DNA of 64,000 bases from an uncultured Gammaproteobacteria bacterium (GTDB lineage: Bacteria; Pseudomonadota; Gammaproteobacteria; HK1), in assembly GCA_958295835.1 (NCBI GenBank), contig OY282378.1, positions 1,319,001 to 1,383,000 on the forward strand, given 5' to 3'. Numbering within the stretch: position 1 is the stretch's first letter; every line of letters starts with the position of its first letter. The translations under genes and the position numbers were made by a program. The notes below the pieces were generated by a model, which was not told the origin of the DNA, did no database searches, and was given only the letters and a program-made list of their open reading frames with translations. Of this stretch, positions 55,646 through 63,999 are shown one piece after another.

Positions 55646-56338
55646 ATGGATCTGCAGGGCTATGGATGGATGCTTTGGGCCGGGCTCGAAGTCACCGTCA
55701 TGGTCGCTGTCTCTGCCATGGCGGTGGCGGTTTGCCTCGGATTGATTGGTTCGTGGGCCAAGCTCTCAAAGAGCACGTCGGCCCGGACAGCAGCTCGGAT
55801 TTACACCACCGTCATTCGGGGCATCCCGGAGCTCCTGCTTATTCTAGTCGTTTACTACGGCACTCCAACCTTGATTCAAAGCGTAGCCGAAGGTTTGGGC
55901 TTTGAAATCGTTCTCGACCTCAACCCGTTCGTCACTGGCGTGATAACCATCGGGTTTATCTATGGTGCATTCGCCACCGAAGTGTTCAGAGGCGCCTTTC
56001 TGGCAATCGACCCTGGTCAGATTGAAGCTGCTTCAGCAGTGGGCATGAGTCGACAACAGACGACGCGCAGAATCATCCTGCCGCAGATGTGGCGGTTCGC
56101 GTTACCGGGCCTCGGCAATGTCTGGATGGTGTTAGTCAAGGCTACGGCGCTGGTTTCCGTAATTCAACTGGACGAACTCATGCGGATGTCATTTGTGGCA
56201 ATGAGCGCCACGAAGCTGCCGTTCACGTTCTTTCTCTGCGCGACGTTTCTTTATCTCGGGATCACGATCATATCCCAGGTGCTGCAGCACTACCTGGAAG
56301 CGTGGACGAATCGAGGTTGGAAACCGGCAAAAGTGTAG
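55646..56338 (+). CDS. Polar amino-acid ABC transporter permease (HisQ-like)
   Basis: A 230-residue permease with about five membrane helices. Conserved marks: TTVIRGIPELLLILVVYYG (FRGTPL-equivalent) and IEAASAVGMSRQQTTRRIIL, the ATPase-contact loop. It forms a heterodimer with the next permease. The 105-bp gap before it contains inverted repeats (for example AGTCCT ... AGGACT near 55614-55640). Lower GC than flanking regions. Confidence 0.9.
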   Translation: MDLQGYGWMLWAGLEVTVMVAVSAMAVAVCLGLIGSWAKLSKSTSARTAARIYTTVIRGIPELLLILVVYYGTPTLIQSVAEGLGFEIVLDLNPFVTGVITIGFIYGAFATEVFRGAFLAIDPGQIEAASAVGMSRQQTTRRIILPQMWRFALPGLGNVWMVLVKATALVSVIQLDELMRMSFVAMSATKLPFTFFLCATFLYLGITIISQVLQHYLEAWTNRGWKPAKV

Positions 56339-57075
56339 TGGATTATCAAGTCATCATTGATAGCCTTCCGGCCATGCTGAGTGGTCTTGTTCTTACAATC
56401 GAACTGACGGTCCTCTCTATCCTCTGCGGCACTTTGCTCGCAATCCCACTCGCAGTTTTACGCGTCTCCACGTTGCCCGTGTTCTGGATGCCGGTCTACG
56501 GCTACACATTCGTTTTTCGCGGCACGCCGCTGCTGGTGCAAATTTTCTTGATATACTACGGTAGCGGCCAGTTTCGCGGCCTGCTACAGGATCTGGGATT
56601 GTGGGCGCTGTTTCGCGAACCGTATTTTTGTGCCGTCTTGACCTTGGCTCTGAATACGGCAGCCTATATTGTCGAGATCCTGCGCGGGGGAATTCAAGCC
56701 GTGCCAACCGGCCAGATCGAAGCAGGGCTTGCCTGCGGAATGTCGAGGTCTCGGCTTTACCAAAGAATTGTCTTTCCACAGGCATTTCGTTTTGCTCTTC
56801 CCGCATTCTCCAACGAGGTAATTTTCCTGTTTCAGTCCACGTCACTGGTTTCCATTATTACGTTGCTGGACTTGACTGGGGTTGCTCGCATAATTGCGGC
56901 ACGGACCCTCGATGTTTACGAGATTTATCTGACAGCTTGCCTACTCTATCTCGGAATTACCTACACCATCGTCGGCGCATTTCGATTCTTCGAAGTCAGG
57001 CTTTCCGGCCATCTACGCGGCAGCTCGAGTGGGAGCGAAGCTCACGACAAACAAGCAATCGTTTTGCGCGGCTGA
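56338..57075 (+). CDS. Polar amino-acid ABC transporter permease (HisM-like)
   Basis: A 245-residue permease starting GTG at 56338, overlapping the previous stop by one base (TAGTG). Marks: YTFVFRGTPLLVQIFLIYYG, IEAGLACGMSRSRLYQRIVF and IAARTLDVYEIYLTACLLYL. GC of about 53% in sampled lines. It completes the importer with the ATPase at 53630-54415. Confidence 0.9.
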   Translation: MDYQVIIDSLPAMLSGLVLTIELTVLSILCGTLLAIPLAVLRVSTLPVFWMPVYGYTFVFRGTPLLVQIFLIYYGSGQFRGLLQDLGLWALFREPYFCAVLTLALNTAAYIVEILRGGIQAVPTGQIEAGLACGMSRSRLYQRIVFPQAFRFALPAFSNEVIFLFQSTSLVSIITLLDLTGVARIIAARTLDVYEIYLTACLLYLGITYTIVGAFRFFEVRLSGHLRGSSSGSEAHDKQAIVLRG

Positions 57076-57118
57076 CCATTGCTGCGCACCCATGCAGCAT
57101 CCGATAGAGAATACGATC

Positions 57119-58471
57119 ATGATTGAACGCGACCGCCTCCTGGCATTGAAGAGCCAGGAGCTCGACAGATTCCGTAGCGACCGGCCGCGCTCGGTCGGCC
57201 TGCTTGAAGAGGCGCGACAGGTCATGCCGGATGGCGTGCCCATGGCGTGGATGAACTATCACTACGAACATCCGACGATTTTCGTGGAAAGCGCCGAGGG
57301 GGCGTACATCACCGATGTCGATGGCCATCGCTATCTGGACATGAACCTGTCGGACATGAGCATGGCGACCGGTTACGGACTACCCGCCGTCGCGAGCGCC
57401 GTGGATGCGCAGTTCCGCAAAGGCGCCCAGATGCTCTTGCCGACCGAGGACACGATTGCGGTTGCCAGAGAGCTCGCGCGACGCTTCGGGCTACCACGCT
57501 GGCAGTTCACCTTGGCGGCTTCCACCGCGAACACGGAAGCCATACGCGTCGCTCGGGCCAATACGGGCCGCGATGATATCCTGATCTTCGACGGGAAGTA
57601 CCATGGCCATATCGACCTGACCTTGCAGAAGCCCGGCGACCAGGGCGCGGTTCCGGAATTTCGGGGCCTGCTCAAGAGCTCCGGCGCTCACACCCGGATT
57701 GTTCCCTTCAACGATCTGGAGGCGCTGGAGGCGGCCCTTCGAGATGAGCGGGTCGCCTGCGTCCTGACGGAGCCGGCCTTCACGACCGTGGGCGGTGTTC
57801 TCATGCCCGACCCCGGGTTTCACGAAGGTCTTCGGAGACTCACGAGGCGCTACGGCGCGCATCTAATCGTCGACGAGACCCACACCCACGTCGGGCACTA
57901 CGGCGGTCTGAGTCGTGCTTGGCGACTCGAACCGGACATCCTGGTGCTGGGCAAGGCGCTAGGGGGAGGCATTCCGATCGGCGCCTACGGCCTGAGCGAG
58001 CCGCTGGCCCGCTTCATGGAGCAGCCCGGCGGCAGGCCTCCGAAGAGCCGCTTCGAGAAAGTCGCCACCGGCGGCACGCTGTTCGGCAATGCCCTGCAAA
58101 TGGCGGCGGCGCGCGCGGTCCTGGAGAATGTGTTGACCAAGGACATCCAGTCACGCGCTGCGGCTCTCGGAGCCCGGCTGGCCGAAGGGATCGAGGAGTC
58201 GATAAGGGCGCGGGGCCTGCCGTGGTCGGTGTGGCACCTGTGCAACCGGTCCGGCTACCATTTCGCCTTGGAACTGCCGCGCAATTTCAGACAGCTCGCA
58301 ACGGTCGACGACCGTGAGCTGCGAGGCTACACGCGCATCTACTTGGCGAACCGGGGGGTGTGGGAAGCGGTCTGTGATGCCGGTCCCGCCGTCTCGCTCT
58401 CGGCCACCGCGGAGGATGTCGAATTCTATCTGAACGTTCTGGGAAGCTGTTTCGACACCTTGGTCAACTGA
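57119..58471 (+). CDS. Class III aminotransferase, glutamate-1-semialdehyde aminotransferase-like
   Basis: A 450-residue PLP aminotransferase. The cofactor contacts are AASTANTEAIRVARANTGRD (phosphate), YHGHIDLTL, LIVDETHTHVGHYGG and the Schiff-base Lys279 in DILVLGKALGGGIPIGAYG. It resembles HemL by fold, but a role in tetrapyrrole synthesis is unlikely: it sits behind an amino-acid importer and beside a LysR gene. It more likely transaminates the imported amino compound. Starts at 57029 and 57092 are possible. Its stop overlaps the convergent LysR gene by 8 bp. Confidence 0.85.
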   Translation: MIERDRLLALKSQELDRFRSDRPRSVGLLEEARQVMPDGVPMAWMNYHYEHPTIFVESAEGAYITDVDGHRYLDMNLSDMSMATGYGLPAVASAVDAQFRKGAQMLLPTEDTIAVARELARRFGLPRWQFTLAASTANTEAIRVARANTGRDDILIFDGKYHGHIDLTLQKPGDQGAVPEFRGLLKSSGAHTRIVPFNDLEALEAALRDERVACVLTEPAFTTVGGVLMPDPGFHEGLRRLTRRYGAHLIVDETHTHVGHYGGLSRAWRLEPDILVLGKALGGGIPIGAYGLSEPLARFMEQPGGRPPKSRFEKVATGGTLFGNALQMAAARAVLENVLTKDIQSRAAALGARLAEGIEESIRARGLPWSVWHLCNRSGYHFALELPRNFRQLATVDDRELRGYTRIYLANRGVWEAVCDAGPAVSLSATAEDVEFYLNVLGSCFDTLVN

Positions 58472-59375
58472 AGGCCGCAGGTTTTTCTGCCGTGGGTGCT
58501 GGCGCCAGATCCAGGTACCTTTCAAGAAAAATCTTGGCGAGGATCGGCAACGCCATTTCACGGTGGTGAAGCGAGGAGACAGAAAACTGTGTTCTTGGAT
58601 GGAACGGTTTGACGACGAGGTCGGAGAATCGACCGCTACGGGCGGTAAACTCGTCCACGACGGCAGCACCTGCATTGTTTTCGACCAGTACGCAAGCGGT
58701 GTTGCAATGATCGACTTGAATGGCGACTTCACGATGTTCGCCAACTTCGCGAAACGCGTTGTCGACGAGCAAGCCCATCGGTGTATCACGCGAGAACGAC
58801 ACCAACGGATGATCTCGCAACATCGCGGGACCTATAGCTTTCTTCTTGCATAATGGGCTGTCTCTGTTCAGCACGCAAACCATATCACCTGTAGCAAGCG
58901 TTCGTGACTGAATCGAGGGATGGTCAGACGGGCACAGGGTCACGGCAAGATCTAGCTGTTGGGTGGCGATCTGCCTGATGATGGCGTCGTAGCATCGTAT
59001 CTCGAAATAGAACTTCACAGCCGGACAATCACGCCTCATCATGGCGATCCGGGACGGCATGATCGTCTGTCCGATGCTCGGACTCGCCGCGATCCGAAGT
59101 GCCCCAGCCTTGCCGTCTCGCAATTCCTGTGCCAGATGATGGACTCGGTTGAAGTCTGTAAACACTTTCTCCGACTCGGCCAGGAGCACCTTGGCTTCCG
59201 CGGTCGGGTGCAAACGGCCCTTGATACGCGCGAACAACTTGAATCCGAGACGGTTCTCCAGTTGCATGATTGCATTGCTGACCGCCGGCTGGGATACGTA
59301 CAGCATACTAGCCGCGTCCACGGTGGAACCGGCGACCATGACTGCCCGGAAAACTTCGAGCTGACGTAGATTCAT
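58464..59375 (-). CDS. LysR-family transcriptional regulator (OccR/NocR-like)
   Basis: A 303-residue LysR regulator. The N-terminal winged helix is MNLRQLEVFRAVMVAGSTVD ... SQPAVSNAIMQLENRLGFKLF, followed by an effector-binding domain with GALRIAASPSIGQTIMPS. It resembles opine and lysine regulators by eye. It is convergent with the aminotransferase, so it probably controls the importer/aminotransferase block in response to the substrate. GC of about 52% in sampled lines. Confidence 0.88.
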   Translation of the reverse strand: MNLRQLEVFRAVMVAGSTVDAASMLYVSQPAVSNAIMQLENRLGFKLFARIKGRLHPTAEAKVLLAESEKVFTDFNRVHHLAQELRDGKAGALRIAASPSIGQTIMPSRIAMMRRDCPAVKFYFEIRCYDAIIRQIATQQLDLAVTLCPSDHPSIQSRTLATGDMVCVLNRDSPLCKKKAIGPAMLRDHPLVSFSRDTPMGLLVDNAFREVGEHREVAIQVDHCNTACVLVENNAGAAVVDEFTARSGRFSDLVVKPFHPRTQFSVSSLHHREMALPILAKIFLERYLDLAPAPTAEKPAAFS

Positions 59376-59542
59376 GCTCTTGGTCTATGCGGCTCATGGA
59401 CCGACGCATCTCAAGGTTAGGGAGATCGTCGCCACGCGGTCAAGCGCCTGCTCCATGCCATCGCCTCCCGCGTCACCCGCACCTTGGTCATGAGCAGGAC
59501 GGGCCGCGCCGTCGTCTACCCGGTACCGAATGCGCCCTTCGA

Positions 59543-59813
59543 GAGATGCGTCATGTGCGCTCAGTCGCTGCTCCATCTCCATGACGACCCGTGGCTCGAC
59601 GCCGCACACCGACGTCCGGATCGAAGCGCTTGACCGCCTTCATCAACCCGATGTTGCCCTCCTGAATCAGATCGGCCTGGGCGAGGCCGTACCCGTCATA
59701 GCCCCGGGCAATGCGGATCACAAAGCGTAAGTGAGCGGTCACCAACTCCCACGCAGCATCCAGATCCCGTTCGTTACGATACCGCTCGGCCAATTCCCGC
59801 TCTTTCTCGGCGC
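59543..59813 (-). pseudogene. Internally deleted partial copy of rpoH
   Basis: Bases 59601-59813 match 53153-53365 of rpoH with only two mismatches in 213 bp. Bases 59543-59603 match 52911-52970 more loosely. The two parts are joined where 185 bp of rpoH is missing, at a GCC shared by both edges. 185 is not a multiple of three, so the frame is broken. It lies in the same orientation as the intact gene, about 6.4 kb away. Confidence 0.9.
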
Positions 59814-59960
59814 ACGGCTCACCGAACGTGACACAATAGCCGGGTGGGAACACGGGCTCGCCCATGGGAGCGAGGCTGCGGAGAAGAGCCGGAGCGCGGA
59901 GTTGATTCCGGCCGCCACAGGTCCCATTCTGGGATGAACATCGCTGGCGAGGCAAGAGAC

Positions 59961-60308
59961 ATGCCGGATATTGATTTTACGTCCGCGGTCGCCTTCTCGG
60001 AAAAGGCGGCCCGAAAGGTCGGGGAGCTCGTTCTCCGTCAGGGGCGAACCAACCCGCTTCTTCGCGTCTACATCGAAGGGGGGGGATGCTCGGGGTTCCA
60101 GTACGGATTCAACTTCGAGGACGTGCCCGGCGAGGACGACATCGTGATTCAGCGTGATGGCGCGAAGCTGCTCGTCGACCCGATGAGCTTCCAGTACCTG
60201 ATGGGCTCGGAGATCGACTACAAGGAAGACCTGCAAGGCTCCCGGTTCGTGATCAGCAACCCCAACGCGGCTACGACCTGTGGCTGCGGAATGTCCTTCT
60301 CGATCTGA
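59961..60308 (+). CDS. erpA: A-type iron-sulfur cluster carrier ErpA
   Basis: A 115-residue A-type carrier that delivers 4Fe-4S or 2Fe-2S clusters to apoproteins. Cluster ligands are C43 ([11 protein letters not shown]) and C107/C109 (TCGCGMSF). GCGAGG eight bases before the ATG at 59961 supports this start; 59934 is an alternative. ErpA next to AnmK is typical of gammaproteobacteria. It converges with anmK. Confidence 0.95.
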   Translation: MPDIDFTSAVAFSEKAARKVGELVLRQGRTNPLLRVYIEGGGCSGFQYGFNFEDVPGEDDIVIQRDGAKLLVDPMSFQYLMGSEIDYKEDLQGSRFVISNPNAATTCGCGMSFSI

Positions 60309-60416
60309 CGGGGCCCCGCCGAGGAAGACAAGGCTCCGCCCCGAGACGTCTTCCGGACCCGCGCCCGGCCGCGATATGCGGCTGCCTCGGTCCGATGGAG
60401 CCGCCGCTGCAGAAGA

Positions 60417-61529
60417 TCACGCACGGGCGGGGTGGATTCCCCCCAGAACCGTCTCCTTGGCCGCACCGGTGACCACGGGTACGTTGCCCGCCTCGCCGGC
60501 GAGGGTGCGCATCGCGAGCCAGGCGAATGCGGCCGCCTCTACCCAATCAGGGTGGATGCCGAGCCGGGTGGTCGAATCGACGCGGATCGGCGCCGCCCGT
60601 TCGGTGAGCCGCGCGGCGATGAGCGGATTGCGGGCGCCGCCCCCACACAGGTAGACCTCCTGCGTTCGCGGTGCGAATCGTTCGATCGCCGTCACCGCCG
60701 TTTCCACGGTCAGCTCGTACAACGTGCGCAGCACGTCGTGCGGTCCTGCCGCCGCATGTCCGGTGAGGCGGGCATCGAGCCATGACGGATTGAACCGTTC
60801 CCGCCCCGTGCTCTTCGGCGGCGTCCGGTCGAAGTACGGCTCCGCCAGCAACGCGGCGAGCAGGGATGGAATCACTGCGCCCTCATGCGCAAGGACGGCA
60901 TCGCGATCCATGTCGGCGCTGAACCGGTTGCGCACCCAGGCGTCGAGCAGCGTATTCCCGGGGCCGGTATCGAAGCCCAGCGGCGGATCGTCGGGATTTG
61001 CTGAAAGCACCGACAGATTCGCGATTCCTCCCAGGTTGAGAATGCCGCGTTCGACTCCGGGGGTTGAGAACGCGGCCCGGTGAAACGCCGGGGCCAGCGG
61101 CGCACCTTCGCCACCGGCCGCGACATCACGCCGCCTGAAGTCCGCCACCGTAGTGATGCCCGTGCGCTCGGCGATGATGCTCGGATCGCCGAGCTGCACC
61201 GTGAGCGGCGGCGTCGCGCCCGGTGCGTGGTACACAGTCTGGCCGTGGCTGCCGATCGCCGTCACATCACGGGCTCCGATCCCCGCGGCGTCGAGGAGAT
61301 CCAGCGCGGCGCTCGCGAACACCGACCCGAGCCGCGCATCCGCGTTCCAGAAGCGGATTGCGGCACCCGACGGGTCTTGCGCCAGGACATGGAGTTCACG
61401 CTTGAGATCCTCGGGGATTGACGCCGAATGCGTCGCGACGGTGGTGATCCCGCCGTCGCCGAACGCAACGAGCGCGGCATCCACGGCATCCATGCTCGTT
61501 CCGGAGATCAGGCCGATGAAGAGCGCCAT
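60417..61529 (-). CDS. anmK: Anhydro-N-acetylmuramic acid kinase
   Basis: A 370-residue kinase of the hexokinase/actin-like ATPase fold that recycles murein anhydroMurNAc to MurNAc-6-phosphate. The N-terminus LFIGLISGTSMDAVDAALV is diagnostic. TAIGSHGQTVYH and ILNLGGIANLSVLS are conserved, and VYLCGGGARNPLI binds adenosine. The ATG at 61529 gives the usual length; the open frame to 61622 is not similar. Confidence 0.95.
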   Translation of the reverse strand: MALFIGLISGTSMDAVDAALVAFGDGGITTVATHSASIPEDLKRELHVLAQDPSGAAIRFWNADARLGSVFASAALDLLDAAGIGARDVTAIGSHGQTVYHAPGATPPLTVQLGDPSIIAERTGITTVADFRRRDVAAGGEGAPLAPAFHRAAFSTPGVERGILNLGGIANLSVLSANPDDPPLGFDTGPGNTLLDAWVRNRFSADMDRDAVLAHEGAVIPSLLAALLAEPYFDRTPPKSTGRERFNPSWLDARLTGHAAAGPHDVLRTLYELTVETAVTAIERFAPRTQEVYLCGGGARNPLIAARLTERAAPIRVDSTTRLGIHPDWVEAAAFAWLAMRTLAGEAGNVPVVTGAAKETVLGGIHPARA

Positions 61530-61701
61530 CTCGCGGTCCACCTCGTGTGATCCGGATGCCAGGGCCATTCCGGCTCGACCTGCGCGCTCCGGGTCGACTG
61601 CGGCCTGCGTTTCACCGCGCATTCAGCGCGTTGAACGTGCGCCTGCCGTGTTGCCGAACGACTCCGGCCCTCCTGCACCGACGTTGCCGGGACCGGGCTT
61701 C

Positions 61702-61729
61702 CCGGATTCGCGAAAATGCAGGAATCCGG
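61702..61729. repeat. Palindromic element in the anmK/ureohydrolase spacer
   Basis: CCGGATTC at 61702-61709 and GAATCCGG at 61722-61729 form a perfect 8-bp stem around a 12-base loop. It resembles GGAATCC-type interspersed repeats and may also act as a transcript 3' end. Confidence 0.5.
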
Positions 61730-61764
61730 TCGTCACGAACGATTCCTCGTCGTGTTGCACGACT

Positions 61765-62736
61765 TCACGGACCAGGGATCCGACCCTCGAAGTACCCGGC
61801 CCGCACCGCGGTTCCGATCAGATTCAGGATGAAGCGGCCCGCGACGATCGACGTGATCTCGTTCACGTCGCGCGCCGGGGTGATCTCGACGACGTCCATC
61901 CCCACCACGCGCCCCTTCTTCACCAGCCCGTGGATCAGCGCCCGCACGTGATGGTAGAGCAGACCGCCCGGAGCAGGGGCGTTCACCGCCGGCATCACCG
62001 TCGGATCGACGCCGTCGGCGTCGATGCTCAGGTAGTAGCGCTCCCCGTCGGGGATGCGGTCGAGGACCGGCTGCATGCCATGTTCCAGCACGTCGTAGGA
62101 AGTGACGATCTCCGCCCCCCAGGCGAGCGCATCCTCGTATTCCTGCCGTCGTGCGCTGCCCTGCCCGCGGATGCCGATCTGGAAGATCCGATCGATCCAG
62201 GGCATCTCGGAGGCGCGCCGGATGGGATTCGAGTACCCCTCGCGCACCCCGCGCACCTCGTCCCGCCAGTCGAGGTGCGCATCGACGTGGACCAGGGTGA
62301 CGGGGCCGAGCCCCTCGCAGGCGCGGAACACCGGGATCGGCACCCCGTGGTCGCCACCAATGCTGACGAGCAGGGCGCCGGCGTCGAGGATCTTCTTCGC
62401 CGCCGCTTCGGCCTTGCGGTAGTGGGCGTCGAGGTCGCGGGCGTGTCCGGGGACGTCGCCGCAGTCGACCACCCGGACGTCGCGTCCGTCGAGCAGCGGG
62501 CCGCCGATGTCGAAGTCGAACCGGTTGAGGTGCTGCGTGATGCGCGCCGACGCGACCCGCACCGCGGTGGGCGCATTGGTCTGATCGTTCGTCACCTCGT
62601 CGATGGTGTAGGGATCGCCGTAGGGCAGCCCGAGGATCGCGACGTGCGCGTCGAGGGCGTCGAGGTCGGTGTGGAGCGGGAAGTCGAGGAACGTCGCGTT
62701 CGGAGTGCGGGGCGGGACGGTAAGTGGTTCGGACAT
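61765..62736 (-). CDS. Agmatinase/ureohydrolase family protein
   Basis: A 323-residue manganese ureohydrolase. Metal motifs: GGDHGVPIP, HVDAHLDWR and LSIDADGVDP. Related enzymes hydrolyse agmatine, guanidinobutyrate or similar guanidino compounds to urea. AGGAGG precedes the ATG at 62736. The nearest catabolic neighbours are the fumarase-like subunits upstream on the same strand. The exact substrate is not set; SpeB is one option. Confidence 0.88.
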   Translation of the reverse strand: MSEPLTVPPRTPNATFLDFPLHTDLDALDAHVAILGLPYGDPYTIDEVTNDQTNAPTAVRVASARITQHLNRFDFDIGGPLLDGRDVRVVDCGDVPGHARDLDAHYRKAEAAAKKILDAGALLVSIGGDHGVPIPVFRACEGLGPVTLVHVDAHLDWRDEVRGVREGYSNPIRRASEMPWIDRIFQIGIRGQGSARRQEYEDALAWGAEIVTSYDVLEHGMQPVLDRIPDGERYYLSIDADGVDPTVMPAVNAPAPGGLLYHHVRALIHGLVKKGRVVGMDVVEITPARDVNEITSIVAGRFILNLIGTAVRAGYFEGRIPGP

Positions 62737-62965
62737 CGGAAGCCTCCTGTGTGGTCCGAGGGGACGTTGCCAAGCCGCCGTGCCGGCAATTTCCGCGAAA
62801 ACCCCATCCCCTCGATGCTGGTATCCCCGAAAGCGGGTAGCGGGCGCGGTAGCGCGTGGCTGGAATCCACTGGATTCTGACAGGGCCGCGTTGGGCCGCG
62901 CCATCTTCGGAAGCGCCACGACCTCCCATTCCCGTGGATCTGCGCCGGAGAGGACGCCGGTGGAG
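62737..62965. repeat. Spacer with interspersed palindromes
   Basis: GAATCC-ACT-GGATTC near 62864-62878 and CCCG...CGGG near 62828-62839 are palindromic. The minus-strand sense (CCCGCTTTCGGGGATACCAGC) resembles the common proteobacterial GGATTCCCGCTTTCGCGGGAA repeat family. No gene is supported in this 229-bp gap. Confidence 0.5.
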
Positions 62966-63646
62966 TCAGATCAGCTCTTCCTCCCGATCGTCGGTCTCGC
63001 CGTAGCGGCGAAGGGCCGGGGGCCGCAGGCCGGCGTAGACCCGGTCCAGGTTCTCGTTGACCAGCCGGCCCTGCTCCTCGAACAGGCTGTTGCCTTCCAG
63101 GTCGCTGTCGACCAGGAACGGGCCGAAGCGCTCGACCTCGAACACCCACATCGCCTGCGCGATGCCGAGTTCGTCGAGCCAGTGCACGTCGCGCACCCGC
63201 CGGATCCCGCGCCCGAGCAGCGCCCCGGTGCCGTAGCCGACGGTGGTGAGGTAGACCGCGCCGGCGGGGACGAAGTGCTCGCGGTAGTCCGCGCCGCTCA
63301 TTCCGCCCTTGCCGATGACCACCTTCGCGCCCGACACCTCGAACCAGCGCGGCATCCACTTCGAGAACCGGAAGCTCGCGGTCGCGGTCACCCCGCCGAC
63401 GTTGAAGGTCCCGTCCGGCTCGCGGGCGGCGGCCGGCGAGCAATGGAAGTTGGCGTTGCTCGCCGCCGCCAAGCCGTCCGGGAGCGGCGCTCCCTCCTCC
63501 AGCACCTTCCGGTAGACCCCCTCGCGAGCGGTGTACACGCATCCGTCCAGATAGACGACGTTACCGGGCGTAAGCCCGGCCAAGTCCTCCTGCGTTGCCG
63601 GAATCGTCAGACCGACTTCCGCGAGCTTTGCGCCTCGCCCGTCCAT
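62966..63646 (-). CDS. Class I fumarase/L-tartrate dehydratase-type beta subunit
   Basis: A 226-residue subunit matching the C-terminal half of iron-sulfur class I fumarases. Marks: LTPGNVVYLDGCVYTAREG, FNVGGVTATASFRF, KVVIGKGGMSGADY and GAVYLTTVGYG. It pairs with the alpha subunit that precedes it and overlaps it by 40 bp. Two-subunit forms act on fumarate, tartrate or methyl-substituted analogues. ttdB-like is as likely as fumarase. Confidence 0.85.
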   Translation of the reverse strand: MDGRGAKLAEVGLTIPATQEDLAGLTPGNVVYLDGCVYTAREGVYRKVLEEGAPLPDGLAAASNANFHCSPAAAREPDGTFNVGGVTATASFRFSKWMPRWFEVSGAKVVIGKGGMSGADYREHFVPAGAVYLTTVGYGTGALLGRGIRRVRDVHWLDELGIAQAMWVFEVERFGPFLVDSDLEGNSLFEEQGRLVNENLDRVYAGLRPPALRRYGETDDREEELI

Positions 63647-63999
63647 TCCACCGTCTCCCGCCGCATGTAGGGGGTGAACCATCGTGGGTCCGTCCGCAGT
63701 TCGATCGTCCCGTCCGCGCCTACCCTCGCCGTCGCGCGGCGCGAGGACAGGCAGAACGTGTGCACGCTCATCGGCATCCCCCCGGTGTGGGTGTGGCCGA
63801 CCTCGATGTGGCAGTCGATGACCATCGACGAGCCGACGAACCCCATCGCGCCCATCCCGATATCGTTTCCGAGAGCCTTGAGCTCCAGCTCCAGCGCCGC
63901 AATCCGTGGGTCGGGGTGTCGGTCGCCGACGATGCGCAGGCACGCGGCCTGCTTGCCGAGCACCATCGAGACGTCCTTGGAACCGCCGAGCCCGACCCC
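63607..63999 (-). CDS. Class I fumarase/L-tartrate dehydratase-type alpha subunit, partial
   Basis: The C-terminal part of the iron-sulfur subunit; its start lies beyond the window. Visible: GVGLGGSKDVSMVLGKQA, then GDRHPDPRIAALELEL, MGFVGSSMVIDCHIEVGHTH and GGMPMSVHTFCLSSRRATAR. The Cys in DCHIEVG and CLSS may bind the 4Fe-4S cluster. The stop lies 40 bp inside the beta-subunit gene, an unusually long overlap. Confidence 0.85.
   Translation of the reverse strand, partial: GVGLGGSKDVSMVLGKQAACLRIVGDRHPDPRIAALELELKALGNDIGMGAMGFVGSSMVIDCHIEVGHTHTGGMPMSVHTFCLSSRRATARVGADGTIELRTDPRWFTPYMRRETVEWTGEAQSSRKSV

Noticed and set aside
57119..58471. Assignment of the aminotransferase as HemL
   Set aside because: Genomic context is amino-acid uptake with a LysR regulator and no heme genes, so a heme role is not supported.
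53366..59542. Transposase, integrase or prophage genes as the cause of the rpoH duplication
   Set aside because: I see no such gene or terminal inverted repeats in the block; only the rpoH repeats themselves.
59543..59813. Functional second heat-shock sigma gene
   Set aside because: It lacks region 4 and the RpoH box, and the internal 185-bp deletion breaks the frame.
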